Source: Osmia lignaria lignaria
Taxonomy: Eukaryota; Arthropoda; Insecta; Hymenoptera; Megachilidae
NCBI RefSeq assembly: GCF_051020975.1
Contig: NW_027478170.1
Location: 5,890,001 to 5,954,000, forward strand
Length of the DNA stretch: 64,000 nucleotides
Reading direction: 5' to 3'
A program made the position numbers and the translations under genes. The number at the start of each line of letters is the position of its first letter. The stretch's first letter is position 1. This document shows, piece after piece, positions 35,715 through 47,305 of this stretch. Below the pieces are notes generated by a model. The model did not search any database and was not told where the DNA came from. It saw only the letters and a program-made list of their open reading frames with translations.

Positions 35715-37002
35715 TTGCAGATTTATCTCAAGGGAAGGGGCCTGACGGACATATTTCGAGATATTTCTTCTTTTTGTTGTTCTTCTTCTGCACAGCTAAG
35801 CTGGAAGTGGCATTTGCAGTTCGCAATAGTGCAGAGTTATCTCAAAGAAAGGGGCCACGGTGTTTCTGTACCTCTATTATGTTGGTGCGGCTTCGGAACT
35901 TTTAAATATCTTGATATATCTCGAGAACTACGCATCCGATCAAAAAATATCATAGAACATAAAAAGTAGGAAACTTAATTCTCTACAAAAAAGGTCTCTT
36001 AACATTTTGCCATAGCTCGCTTCGTTTCCGAGATATTTGCAGATATATCTCGAGGGAAGGGGCCTGACGGACATATTTCGAGATATTTCTTCTTCTTGTT
36101 GTTCTTCTTCTGCACAGCTAAGCTGGAAGTGGCATTTGCAGCGCGCAATAGTGCAGAGTTATCTCAAAGAAAGGGGCCACGGGGTTTCTGTATCTCTATT
36201 ATGTTGGTGCGGCTTCGGATCTTTTAAATATCTCGATATATCTCGAAAACTACGCTTCTGATCAAAAAATATCATAGAACATAAATTGTAGGAAACATAA
36301 TTATCTACAAAAAAGGTCTCTTAACATTTTGCCGTAGCTCGCTTCGTTTCCGAGATATTTGCAGCTTTATCTCAAGGGAAGGGGCCTGACGGACATATTT
36401 CTAGATATTTCTTCTTCTTGTTGTTCTTCTTCTGCACAGCTAAGCTGGAAGTGGCATTTGCAGCTCGCAATAGTGCAGAGTTATCTCAAAGAAAGGGGCC
36501 ACGGTGTTTCTGTATCTCTATTATGTTGGTGCGGCTTCGGAACTTTTAAATATCTTGATATATCTCGAGAACTACGCATCTGATCAAAAAATATCATAGA
36601 ACATAAAAAGTAGGAAACCTAATTTTCTACAAAAAAGGTCTCTTAACATTTTGCCGTAGCTCTTTTCGTTTCCGAGATATTTGCAGATTTATCTCAAGGG
36701 AAGGGGCCTGACGGACATATTTCGAAATATTTCTTATTCTTGTTGTTCTTCTTCTGCACAGCTAAGCTGGAAGTGGCATTTGCAGCTCGCAATAGTGCAG
36801 AGTTATCTCAAAGAAAGGGGCCACGGTGTTTCTGTACCTCTATTATGTTGGTGCAGCTTCGGAGCTTTTAAATATCTTGATATATCTCGAGAACTACGCA
36901 TCTGATCAAAAAATATCATAGAACATAAAAAGTAGGAAACTTAATTCTCTACAAAAAAGGTCTCTTAACATTTTCCCATAGCTGGCATCGTTTCCGAGAT
37001 AT
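35715..37002 (+). repeat. Central 4-mer F E L R (m111-m114)
   Basis: 1,288 bp. F has 'tctttttgttgttcttc', 'gcagttcgc', 'gtacctc' and 'catccgatc'. E starts 'gcagatatatctcgaggg'. L has the private head 'gcagctttatc', shared only with m156 in copy 2. R leads to 'ttcccatagctggcatcg'. Confidence 0.88.
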
Positions 37003-37967
37003 TTGCAGATTTAGCTCAAGGGAAGGGGCTGACGGACATATTCCGAGATATTTCTTCTTCTTGTTGTTCCTCTTCTGCACAGCTAAGCTGGAAGTGGCAT
37101 TTGCAGGTCGCAATAGTGCAGAGTTATCTCAAAGAAAGGGGCCACGGTGTTTCTGTATCTCTATTATGTTGGTGCCGCTTCGGAACTTTTAAATATCAGG
37201 ATATATCTCGAGAACTACGCATCTGATCAAAAAATATCATAGAACATAAAAAGTAGGAAACTTAATTCTCTACAAAAAAGGTCTCTTAACATTTTGCCAT
37301 AGCTCGCTTCGTTTCCGAGATATTTGCAGATTTATCTCAAGGGAAGGGGCCTGACGGACATATTTCCAGATATTTCTTCTTCTTGTTGTTCTTCTTCTGC
37401 ACAGCTAAGCTGGAAGTGGCATTTGCAGCGCGCAATAGTGCAGAGTTATCTCAAAGAAAGGGGCCACGGTGTTTCTGTATCTCTATTATGTTGGTGCGGC
37501 TTCGGAACTTTTAAATATCTTGATATATCTCGAGAACTACGCATCTGTTCAAAAAATATCATAGAACATAAAAAGTAGGAATCCTAATTTTCTACAAAAA
37601 AGGTCTCTTAACATTTTGCCGTAGCTCGCTTCGTTTCCGAGATATTTGCAGATTTATCTCAAGGGAAGGGGCTTGACGGACATATTTCCAGATATTTCTT
37701 CTTCTTGTTGTTCTTCTTCTGCACAGCTAAGCTGGAAGTGGCATTTGCAGCTCGCAATAGTGCAGAGTTATCTCAAAGAAAGGGGCCACGGTGTTTCTGT
37801 ATCTCTATTATGTTGGTGCGGCTTCGGAACTTTTAAATATCTTGATATATCTCGAGAACTACGCATCTGATCGAAAAATATCATAGAACATAAAAAGTAG
37901 GAAACTTAATTCTCTACAAAAGAGGTCTCTTAACATTTTGCCATAGCTCGCTTCGTTTCCGAGATAT
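37003..37967 (+). repeat. Shortened 7-mer: T/X hybrid, Y, Z (m115-m117)
   Basis: m115 (321 bp) starts as T ('gatttagctcaag', 'attccgag', 'gcaggtcgc') and ends as X ('tgccgcttcgg', 'atcaggat'). It has also lost one C ('ggggctgacgg'). Y and Z follow normally. The unit equals a 7-mer from which four monomers (about 1,288 bp) were removed in register. Both the hybrid and the 1-bp loss recur in copy 2. Confidence 0.9.
37127..37176. other. Unequal-exchange junction between T and X monomers, copy 1
   Basis: The sequence still follows T at 37,127 ('gttatctc', where X has 'gttacctc') and already follows X at 37,176 ('tgccgcttcgg'). The parents are identical between these points. Confidence 0.85.
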
Positions 37968-40221
37968 TTGCAGATTTAGCTCAAGGGAAGGGGCCTGACG
38001 GACATATTCCGAGATATTTCTTCTTCTTGTTGTTCCTCTTCTGCACAGCTAAGCTGGAAGTGGCATTTGCAGGTCGCAATAGTGCAGAGTTATCTCAAAG
38101 AAAGGGGCCACGGTGTTTCTGTATCTCTATTATGTTGGTGCGGCTTCGGAACTTTTAAATATCTCGATATATCTCGAAAACTACGCTTCTGATCAAAAAA
38201 CATCAGAGAACGTAAATTGTAGGAAATATAATTCTCTACAAAAAAGGTCTCTTAACATTTTGCCATAGCTTGCTTCGTTTCCGAGATATTTGCAGATTTA
38301 TCTCAAGGGAAGGGGCCTGACGGACATATTTCGAGATATTTCTTCTTCTTGTTGTCCTTCTTCTGCACAGCTAAGCTGGAAGTGGCATTTGCAGCTCGCA
38401 ATAGTGCAGAGTTATCTCAAAGAAAGGGGCCACGGTGTTTCTGTATCTCTATTATGTTGGTGCGGCTTCGGAACTTTTAAATATCTTGATATATCTCGAG
38501 AACTACGCATCTGATCAAAAAATATCGTAGAACATAAAAAGTAGGAAACTTAATTCTCTACAAATAAGGTCTCTAAACATTTTGCCATAGCTCGCTTGGT
38601 TTCCGAGATATTTGCAGATTTATCTCAAGGGAAGGGGCCTGACGGACATATTTCGAGATATTTCTTCTTCTTGTTGTTCTTCTTCTGCACAGCTAAGCTG
38701 GAAGTGGCATTTGCAGCGCGCAATAGTGCAGAGTTATCTCAAAGAAAGGGGCCACGGTGTTTCTGTATCTCTATTATGTTGGTGCGGCTTCGGAACTTTT
38801 AAATATCTTGATATATCTCGAGAACTACGCATCTGTTCAAAAAATATCATAGAACATAAAAAGTAGGAATCCTAATTTTCTACAAAAAAGGTCTCTTAAC
38901 ATTTTGCCGTAGCTCGCTTCGTTTCCGAGATATTTGCAGAATTATCTCAAGGGAAGGGGCCTGACGGACATATTTCCAGATATTTCTTCTTCTTGTTGTT
39001 CTTCTTCTGCACAGCTAAGCTGGAAGTGGCATTTGCAGCTCGCAATAGTGCAGAGTTATCTCAAAGAAAGGGGCCACGGTGTTTCTGTATCTCTATTATC
39101 TTGGTGCGGCTTCGGAACTTTTAAATATCTTGATATATCTCGAGAACTACGCATCTGATCAAAAAATATCGTAGAAAATAAAAAGTAGGAAACTTAAATC
39201 TCTACAAATAAGGTCTCTTAACATTTTGCCATAGCTCGCTTCGTTTCCGAGATATTTGCAGATTTATCTCAAGGGAAGGGGCCTGACGGACATATTTCGA
39301 GATATTTCTTCTTCTTGTTGTTCTTCTTCTGCACAGCTAAGCTGGAAGTGGCATTTGCAGCTCGCAATAGTGCAGAGTTACCTCAAAGAAAGGGGCCACG
39401 GTGTTTCTGTATCTCTATTATGTTGGTGCCGCTTCGGTACTTTTAAATATCAGGATATATCTCGAGAACTACGCATCTGATCAAAAAATATCATAGAACA
39501 TAAAAAGTAGGAAACTTAATTCTCTACAAAAAAGGTCTCTTAACATTTTGCCATAGCTCGCTTCGTTTCCGAGATATTTGCAGATTTATCTCAAGGGAAG
39601 GGGCCTGACGGACATATTTCCAGATATTTCTTCTTCTTGTTGTTCTTCTTCTGCACAGCTAAGCTGGAAGTGGCATTTGCAGCGCGCAATAGTGCAGAGT
39701 TATCTCAAAGAAAGGGGCCACGGTGTTTCTGTATCTCTATTATGTTGGTGCGGCTTCGGAACTTTTAAATATCTTGATATATCTCGAGAACTACGCATCT
39801 GTTCAAAAAATATCATAGAACATAAAAAGTAGGAATCCTAATTTTCTACAAAAAAGGTCTCTTAACATTTTGCCGTAGCTCGCTTCGTTTCCGAGATATT
39901 TGCAGATTTATCTCAAGGGAAGGGGCTTGACGGACATATTTCCAGATATTTCTTCTTCTTGTTGTTCTTCTTCTGCACAGCTAAGCTGGAAGTGGCATTT
40001 GCAGCTCGCAATAGTGCAGAGTTATCTCAAAGAAAGGGGCCACGGTGTTTCTGTATCTCTATTATGTTGGTGCGGCTTCGGAACTTTTAAATATCTTGAT
40101 ATATCTCGAGAACTACGCATCTGATCGAAAAATATCATAGAACATAAAAAGTAGGAAACTTAATTCTCTACAAAAGAGGTCTCTTAACATTTTGCCATAG
40201 CTCGCTTCGTTTCCGAGATAT
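37968..40221 (+). repeat. Central 7-mer T G D N X Y Z, copy (m118-m124)
   Basis: Carries the same lineage marks as 33,461-35,714 ('gtaggaaatataattc' in T, 'cttcggtac' in X). With the F E L R that follows, it repeats the 11-monomer series 33,461-37,002 at an offset of 4,507 bp. Confidence 0.9.
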
Positions 40222-41509
40222 TTGCAGATTTATCTCAAGGGAAGGGGCCTGACGGACATATTTCGAGATATTTCTTCTTTTTGTTGTTCTTCTTCTGCAC
40301 AGCTAAGCTGGAAGTGGCATTTGCAGTTCGCAATAGTGCAGAGTTATCTCAAAGAAAGGGGCCACGGTGTTTCTGTACCTCTATTATGTTGGTGCGGCTT
40401 CGGAACTTTTAAATATCTTGATATATCTCGAGAACTACGCATCCGATCAAAAAATATCATAGAACATAAAAAGTAGGAAACTTAATTCTCTACAAAAAAG
40501 GTCTCTTAACATTTTGCCATAGCTCGCTTCGTTTCCGAGATATTTGCAGATATATCTCGAGGGAAGGGGCCTGACGGACATATTTCGAGATATTTCTTCT
40601 TCTTGTTGTTCTTCTTCTGCACAGCTAAGCTGGAAGTGGCATTTGCAGCGCGCAATAGTGCAGAGTTATCTCAAAGAAAGGGGCCACGGGGTTTCTGTAT
40701 CTCTATTATGTTGGTGCGGCTTCGGATCTTTTAAATATCTCGATATATCTCGAAAACTACGCTTCTGATCAAAAAATATCATAGAACATAAATTGTAGGA
40801 AACATAATTATCTACAAAAAAGGTCTCTTAACATTTTGCCGTAGCTCGCTTCGTTTCCGAGATATTTGCAGATTTATCTCAAGGGAAGGGGCCTGACGGA
40901 CATATTTCTAGATATTTCTTCTTCTTGTTGTTCTTCTTCTGCACAGCTAAGCTGGAAGTGGCATTTGCAGCTCGCAATAGTGCAGAGTTATCTCAAAGAA
41001 AGGGGCCACGGTGTTTCTGTATCTCTATTATGTTGGTGCGGCTTCGGAACTTTTAAATATCTTGATATATCTCGAGAACTACGCATCTGATCAAAAAATA
41101 TCATAGAACATAAAAAGTAGGAAACCTAATTTTCTACAAAAAAGGTCTCTTAACATTTTGCCGTAGCTCTTTTCGTTTCCGAGATATTTGCAGATTTATC
41201 TCAAGGGAAGGGGCCTGACGGACATATTTCGAAATATTTCTTATTCTTGTTGTTCTTCTTCTGCACAGCTAAGCTGGAAGTGGCATTTGCAGCTCGCAAT
41301 AGTGCAGAGTTATCTCAAAGAAAGGGGCCACGGTGTTTCTGTACCTCTATTATGTTGGTGCAGCTTCGGAGCTTTTAAATATCTTGATATATCTCGAGAA
41401 CTACGCATCTGATCAAAAAATATCATAGAACATAAAAAGTAGGAAACTTAATTCTCTACAAAAAAGGTCTCTTAACATTTTCCCATAGCTGGCATCGTTT
41501 CCGAGATAT
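40222..41509 (+). repeat. Central 4-mer F E L R (m125-m128)
   Basis: Same marks as 35,715-37,002, except that L begins 'gcagatttatc' and not 'gcagctttatc'. R ends with the 'ttcccatagctggcatcg' linker into T. Confidence 0.88.
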
Positions 41510-42797
41510 TTGCAGATTTAGCTCAAGGGAAGGGGCCTGACGGACATATTCCGAGATATTTCTTCTTCTTGTTGTTCCTCTTCTGCACAGCTAAGCTGGA
41601 AGTGGCATTTGCAGGTCGCAATAGTGCAGAGTTATCTCAAAGAAAGGGGCCACGGTGTTTCTGTATCTCTATTATGTTGGTGCGGCTTCGGAACTTTTAA
41701 ATATCTCGATATATCTCGAAAACTACGCTTCTGATCAAAAAATATCAGAGAACGTAAATTGTAGGAAACATAATTCTCTACAAAAAAGGTCTCTTAACAT
41801 TTTGCCATAGCTTGCTTCGTTTCCGAGATATTTGCAGATTTATCTCAAGGGAAGGGGCCTGACGGACATATTTCGAGATATTTCTTCTTCTTGTTGTCCT
41901 TCTTCTGCACAGCTAAGCTGGAAGTGGCATTTGCAGCTCGCAATAGTGCAGAGTTATCTCAAAGAAAGGGGCCACGGTGTTTCTGTATCTCTATTATGTT
42001 GGTGCGGCTTCGGAACTTTTAAATATCTTGATATATCTCGAGAACTACGCATCTGATCAAAAAATATCGTAGAACATAAAAAGTAGGAAACTTAATTCTC
42101 TACAAATAAGGTCTCTAAACATTTTGCCATAGCTCGCTTGGTTTCCGAGATATTTGCAGATTTATCTCAAGGGAAGGGGCCTGACGGACATATTTCGAGA
42201 TATTTCTTCTTCTTGTTGTTCTTCTTCTGCACAGCTAAGCTGGAAGTGGCATTTGCAGCGCGCAATAGTGCAGAGTTATCTCAAAGAAAGGGGCCACGGT
42301 GTTTCTGTATCTCTATTATGTTGGTGCGGCTTCGGAACTTTTAAATATCTTGATATATCTCGAGAACTACGCATCTGTTCAAAAAATATCATAGAACATA
42401 AAAAGTAGGAATCCTAATTTTCTACAAAAAAGGTCTCTTAACATTTTGCCGTAGCTCGCTTCGTTTCCGAGATATTTGCAGAATTATCTCAAGGGAAGGG
42501 GCCTGACGGACATATTTCCAGATATTTCTTCTTCTTGTTGTTCTTCTTCTGCACAGCTAAGCTGGAAGTGGCATTTGCAGCTCGCAATAGTGCAGAGTTA
42601 TCTCAAAGAAAGGGGCCACGGTGTTTCTGTATCTCTATTATCTTGGTGCGGCTTCGGAACTTTTAAATATCTTGATATATCTCGAGAACTACGCATCTGA
42701 TCGAAAAATATCATAGAACATAAAAAGTAGGAAACTTAATTCTCTACAAAAGAGGTCTCTTAACATTTTGCCATAGCTCGCTTCGTTTCCGAGATAT
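41510..42797 (+). repeat. Truncated 7-mer T G D N/Z closing copy 1 (m129-m132)
   Basis: T here has 'aaaaaatatcagagaacg', as in m79, not the 'aaaaaacatcag' of the other T monomers in the block. m132 is an N monomer ('gcagaattatc', 'attatcttgg') that switches to the Z tail ('gatcgaaaaa', 'caaaagagg'), leading straight into F at the start of copy 2. Confidence 0.88.
42642..42703. other. Junction between the two 13.8-kb copies (N/Z hybrid)
   Basis: Base 42,642 still belongs to N ('attatcttgg') and base 42,703 already to Z ('ctgatcgaaaaa'). The corresponding Z at the left of copy 1 is m89, whose equivalent interval is 28,797-28,858. An exchange between N (m132) and Z (m89) explains the duplication with this single breakpoint. 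Confidence 0.85.
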
Positions 42798-45051
42798 TTG
42801 CAGATTTATCTCAAGGGAAGGGGCCTGACGGACATATTTCGAGATATTTCTTCTTTTTGTTGTTGTTCTTCTGCACAGCTAAGCTGGAAGTGGCATTTGC
42901 AGCTCGCAATAGTGCAGAGTTATCTCAAAGAAAGGGGCCACGGTGTTTCTGTACCTCTATTATGTTGGTGCGGCTTCGGAACTTTTAAATATCTTGATAT
43001 ATCTCGAGAACTACGCACCCGATCAAAAAATATCATAGAACATAAAAAGTAGGAAACTTAATTCTCTACAAAAAAGGTCTCTTAACATTTTGCCATAGCT
43101 CGCTTCGTTTCCGAGATATTTGCAGATTTATCTCGAGGGAAGGGGCCTGACGGACATATTTCGAGATATTTCTTCTTCTTGTTGTTCTTCTTCTGCACAG
43201 CTAAGCTGGAAGTGGCATTTGCAGCGCGCAATAGTGCAGAGTTATCTCAAAGAAAGGGGCCACGGGGTTTCTGTATCTCTATTATGTTGGTGCGGCTTCG
43301 GATCTTTTAAATATCTCGATATATCTCGAAAACTACGCTTCTGATCAAAAAATATCATAGAACATAAATTGTAGGAAACATAATTATCTACAAAAAAGGT
43401 CTCTTAACATTTTGCCGTAGCTCGCTTCGTTTCCGAGATATTTGCAGATTTATCTCAAGGGAAGGGGCCTGACGGACATATTTCTAGATATTTCTTCTTC
43501 TTGTTGCTCTTCTTCTGCACAGCTAAGCTGGAAGTGGCATTTGCAGCTCGCAATAGTGCAGAGTTATCGCAAAGAAAGGGGCCACGGTGTTTCTGTATCT
43601 CTATTATGTTGGTGCGGCTTCGGAACTTTTAAATATCTTGATATATCTCGAGAACTACGCATCTGATCAAAAAATATCATAGATCATAAAAAGTAGGAAA
43701 CGTAATTTTCTACAAAAAAGGTCTCTTAACATTTTGCCGTAGCTCGCTTCGTTTCCGAGATATTTGCAGATTTATCTCAAGGGAAGGGGCCTGACGGACA
43801 TATTTCGAAATATTTCTTATTCTTGTTGTTCTTCTTCTGCACAGCTAAGCTGGAAGTGGCATTTGCAGCTCGCAATAGTGCAGAGTTATCTCAAAGAAAG
43901 GGGCCACGGTGTTTCTGTACCTCTATTATGTTGGTGCAGCTTCGGAGCTTTTAAATATCTTGATATATCTCGAGAACTACGCATCTGATCAAAAAATATC
44001 ATAGAACATAAAAAGTAGGAAACTTAATTCTCTACAAAAAAGGTCTCTTAACATTTTGCCATAGCTCGCTTCGTTTCCGAGATATTTGCAGATTTATCTC
44101 GAGGGAAGGGGCCTGACGGACATATTTCGAGATATTTCTTCTTCTTGTTGTTCTTCTTCTGCACAGCTAAGCTGGAAGTGGCATTTGCAGCGCGCAATAG
44201 TGCAGAGTTATCTCAAAGAAAGGGGCCACGGGGTTTCTGTATCTCTATTATGTTGGTGCGGCTTCGGATCTTTTAAATATCTCGATATATCTCGAAAACT
44301 ACGCTTCTGATCAAAAAATATCATAGAACATAAATTGTAGGAAACATAATTATCTACAAAAAAGGTCTCTTAACATTTTGCCGTAGCTCGCTTCGTTTCC
44401 GAGATATTTGCAGATTTATCTCAAGGGACGGGGCCTGACGGACATATTTCTAGATATTTCTTCTTCTTGTTGTTCTTCTTCTGCACAGCTAAGCTGGAAG
44501 TGGCATTTGCAGCTCGCAATAGTGCAGAGTTATCTCAAAGAAAGGGGCCACGGTGTTTCTGTATCTCTATTATGTTGGTGCGGCTTCGGAACTTTTAAAT
44601 ATCTTGATATATCTCGAGAACTACGCATCTGATCAAAAAATATCATAGAACATAAAAAGTAGGAAACCTAATTTTCTACAAAAAAGGTCTCTTAACATTT
44701 TGCCGTAGCTCTTTTCGTTTCCGAGATATTTGCAGATTTATCTCAAGGGAAGGGGCCTGACGGACATATTTCGAAATATTTCTTATTCTTGTTGTTCTTC
44801 TTCTGCACAGCTAAGCTGGAAGTGGCATTTGCAGCTCGCAATAGTGCAGAGTTATCTCAAAGAAAGGGGCCACGGTGTTTCTGTACCTCTATTATGTTGG
44901 TGCAGCTTCGGAGCTTTTAAATATCTTGATATATCTCGAGAACTACGCATCTGATCAAAAAATATCATAGAACATAAAAAGTAGGAAACTTAATTCTCTA
45001 CAAAAAAGGTCTCTTAACATTTTCCCATAGCTGGCATCGTTTCCGAGATAT
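42798..45051 (+). repeat. F E L R E L R run, copy 2 (m133-m139)
   Basis: Same marks as 28,953-31,206, including 'cacccgatc', 'gttgctcttc' in the first L and 'agggacggggc' in the second. Confidence 0.87.
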
Positions 45052-47305
45052 TTGCAGATTTAGCTCAAGGGAAGGGGCCTGACGGACATATTCCGAGATA
45101 TTTCTTCTTCTTGTTGTTCCTCTTCTGCACAGCTAAGCTGGAAGTGGCATTTGCAGGTCGCAATAGTGCAGAGTTATCTCAAAGAAAGGGGCCACGGTGT
45201 TTCTGTATCTCTATTATGTTGGTGCGGCTTCGGAACTTTTAAATATCTCGATATATCTCGAAAACTACGCTTCTGATCAAAAAACATCAGAGAACGTAAA
45301 TTGTAGGAAACATAATTCTCTACAAAAAAGGTCTCTTAACATTTTGCCATAGCTTGCTTCGTTTCCGAGATATTTGCAGATTTATCTCAAGGGAAGGGGC
45401 CTGACGGACATATTTCGAGATATTTCTTCTTCTTGTTGTCCTTCTTCTGCACAGCTAAGCTGGAAGTGGCATTTGCAGCTCGCAATAGTGCAGAGTTATC
45501 TCAAAGAAAGGGGCCACGGTGTTTCTGTATCTCTATTATGTTGGTGCGGCTTCGGAACTTTTAAATATCTTGATATATCTCGAGAACTACGCATCTGATC
45601 AAAAAATATCGTAGAACATAAAAAGTAGGAAACTTAATTCTCTACAAATAAGGTCTCTAAACATTTTGCCATAGCTCGCTTGGTTTCCGAGATATTTGCA
45701 GATTTATCTCAAGGGAAGGGGCCTGACGGACATATTTCGAGATATTTCTTCTTCTTGTTGTTCTTCTTCTGCACAGCTAAGCTGGAAGTGGCATTTGCAG
45801 CGCGCAATAGTGCAGAGTTATCTCAAAGAAAGGGGCCACGGTGTTTCTGTATCTCTATTATGTTGGTGCGGCTTCGGAACTTTTAAATATCTTGATATAT
45901 CTCGAGAACTACGCATCTGTTCAAAAAATATCATAGAACATAAAAAGTAGGAATCCTAATTTTCTACAAAAAAGGTCTCTTAACATTTTGCCGTAGCTCG
46001 CTTCGTTTCCGAGATATTTGCAGAATTATCTCAAGGGAAGGGGCCTGACGGACATATTTCCAGATATTTCTTCTTCTTGTTGTTCTTCTTCTGCACAGCT
46101 AAGCTGGAAGTGGCATTTGCAGCTCGCAATAGTGCAGAGTTATCTCAAAGAAAGGGGCCACGGTGTTTCTGTATCTCTATTATCTTGGTGCGGCTTCGGA
46201 ACTTTTAAATATCTTGATATATCTCGAGAACTACGCATCTGATCAAAAAATATCGTAGAAAATAAAAAGTAGGAAACTTAAATCTCTACAAATAAGGTCT
46301 CTTAACATTTTGCCATAGCTCGCTTCGTTTCCGAGATATTTGCAGATTTATCTCAAGGGAAGGGGCCTGACGGACATATTTCGAGATATTTCTTCTTCTT
46401 GTTGTTCTTCTTCTGCACAGCTAAGCTGGAAGTGGCATTTGCAGCTCGCAATAGTGCAGAGTTACCTCAAAGAAAGGGGCCACGGTGTTTCTGTATCTCT
46501 ATTATGTTGGTGCCGCTTCGGAACTTTTAAATATCAGGATATATCTCGAGAACTACGCATCTGATCAAAAAATATCATAGAACATAAAAAGTAGGAAACT
46601 TAATTCTCTACAAAAAAGGTCTCTTAACATTTTGCCATAGCTCGCTTCGTTTCCGAGATATTTGCAGATTTATCTCAAGGGAAGGGGCCTGACGGACATA
46701 TTTCCAGATATTTCTTCTTCTTGTTGTTCTTCTTCTGCACAGCTAAGCTGGAAGTGGCATTTGCAGCGCGCAATAGTGCAGAGTTATCTCAAAGAAAGGG
46801 GCCACGGTGTTTCTGTATCTCTATTATGTTGGTGCGGCTTCGGAACTTTTAAATATCTTGATATATCTCGAGAACTACGCATCTGTTCAAAAAATATCAT
46901 AGAACATAAAAAGTAGGAATCCTAATTTTCTACAAAAAAGGTCTCTTAACATTTTGCCGTAGCTCGCTTCGTTTCCGAGATATTTGCAGATTTATCTCAA
47001 GGGAAGGGGCTTGACGGACATATTTCCAGATATTTCTTCTTCTTGTTGTTCTTCTTCTGCACAGCTAAGCTGGAAGTGGCATTTGCAGCTCGCAATAGTG
47101 CAGAGTTATCTCAAAGAAAGGGGCCACGGTGTTTCTGTATCTCTATTATGTTGGTGCGGCTTCGGAACTTTTAAATATCTTGATATATCTCGAGAACTAC
47201 GCATCTGATCGAAAAATATCATAGAACATAAAAAGTAGGAAACTTAATTCTCTACAAAAGAGGTCTCTTAACATTTTGCCATAGCTCGCTTCGTTTCCGA
47301 GATAT
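45052..47305 (+). repeat. Central 7-mer T G D N X Y Z, copy (m140-m146)
   Basis: Partner of 31,207-33,460: T with the R linker and 'aaaaaacatcag', X with 'cttcggaac'. Confidence 0.9.

Larger units (their letters stand above)
28953..42797 (+). repeat. 43-monomer (13,845-bp) block, copy 1 (m90-m132)
   Basis: This block and the one after it have the same succession of 43 monomers: F E L R, E L R, [T G D N X Y Z] twice, F E L R, T/X Y Z, [T G D N X Y Z], F E L R, T G D N/Z. Private bases occur at matching places in both: 'gttgctcttc', 'tcaagggacggggc', 'cggtacttt' in two X monomers but not in the first, 'gcagctttatc', and 'aaaaaacatcag' versus 'aaaaaatatcag' in particular T monomers. The only difference I found is a T for A just before the block (28,949 versus 42,794). 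This indicates a very recent tandem duplication of one 13.8-kb segment, or an assembly duplication. Confidence 0.93.
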
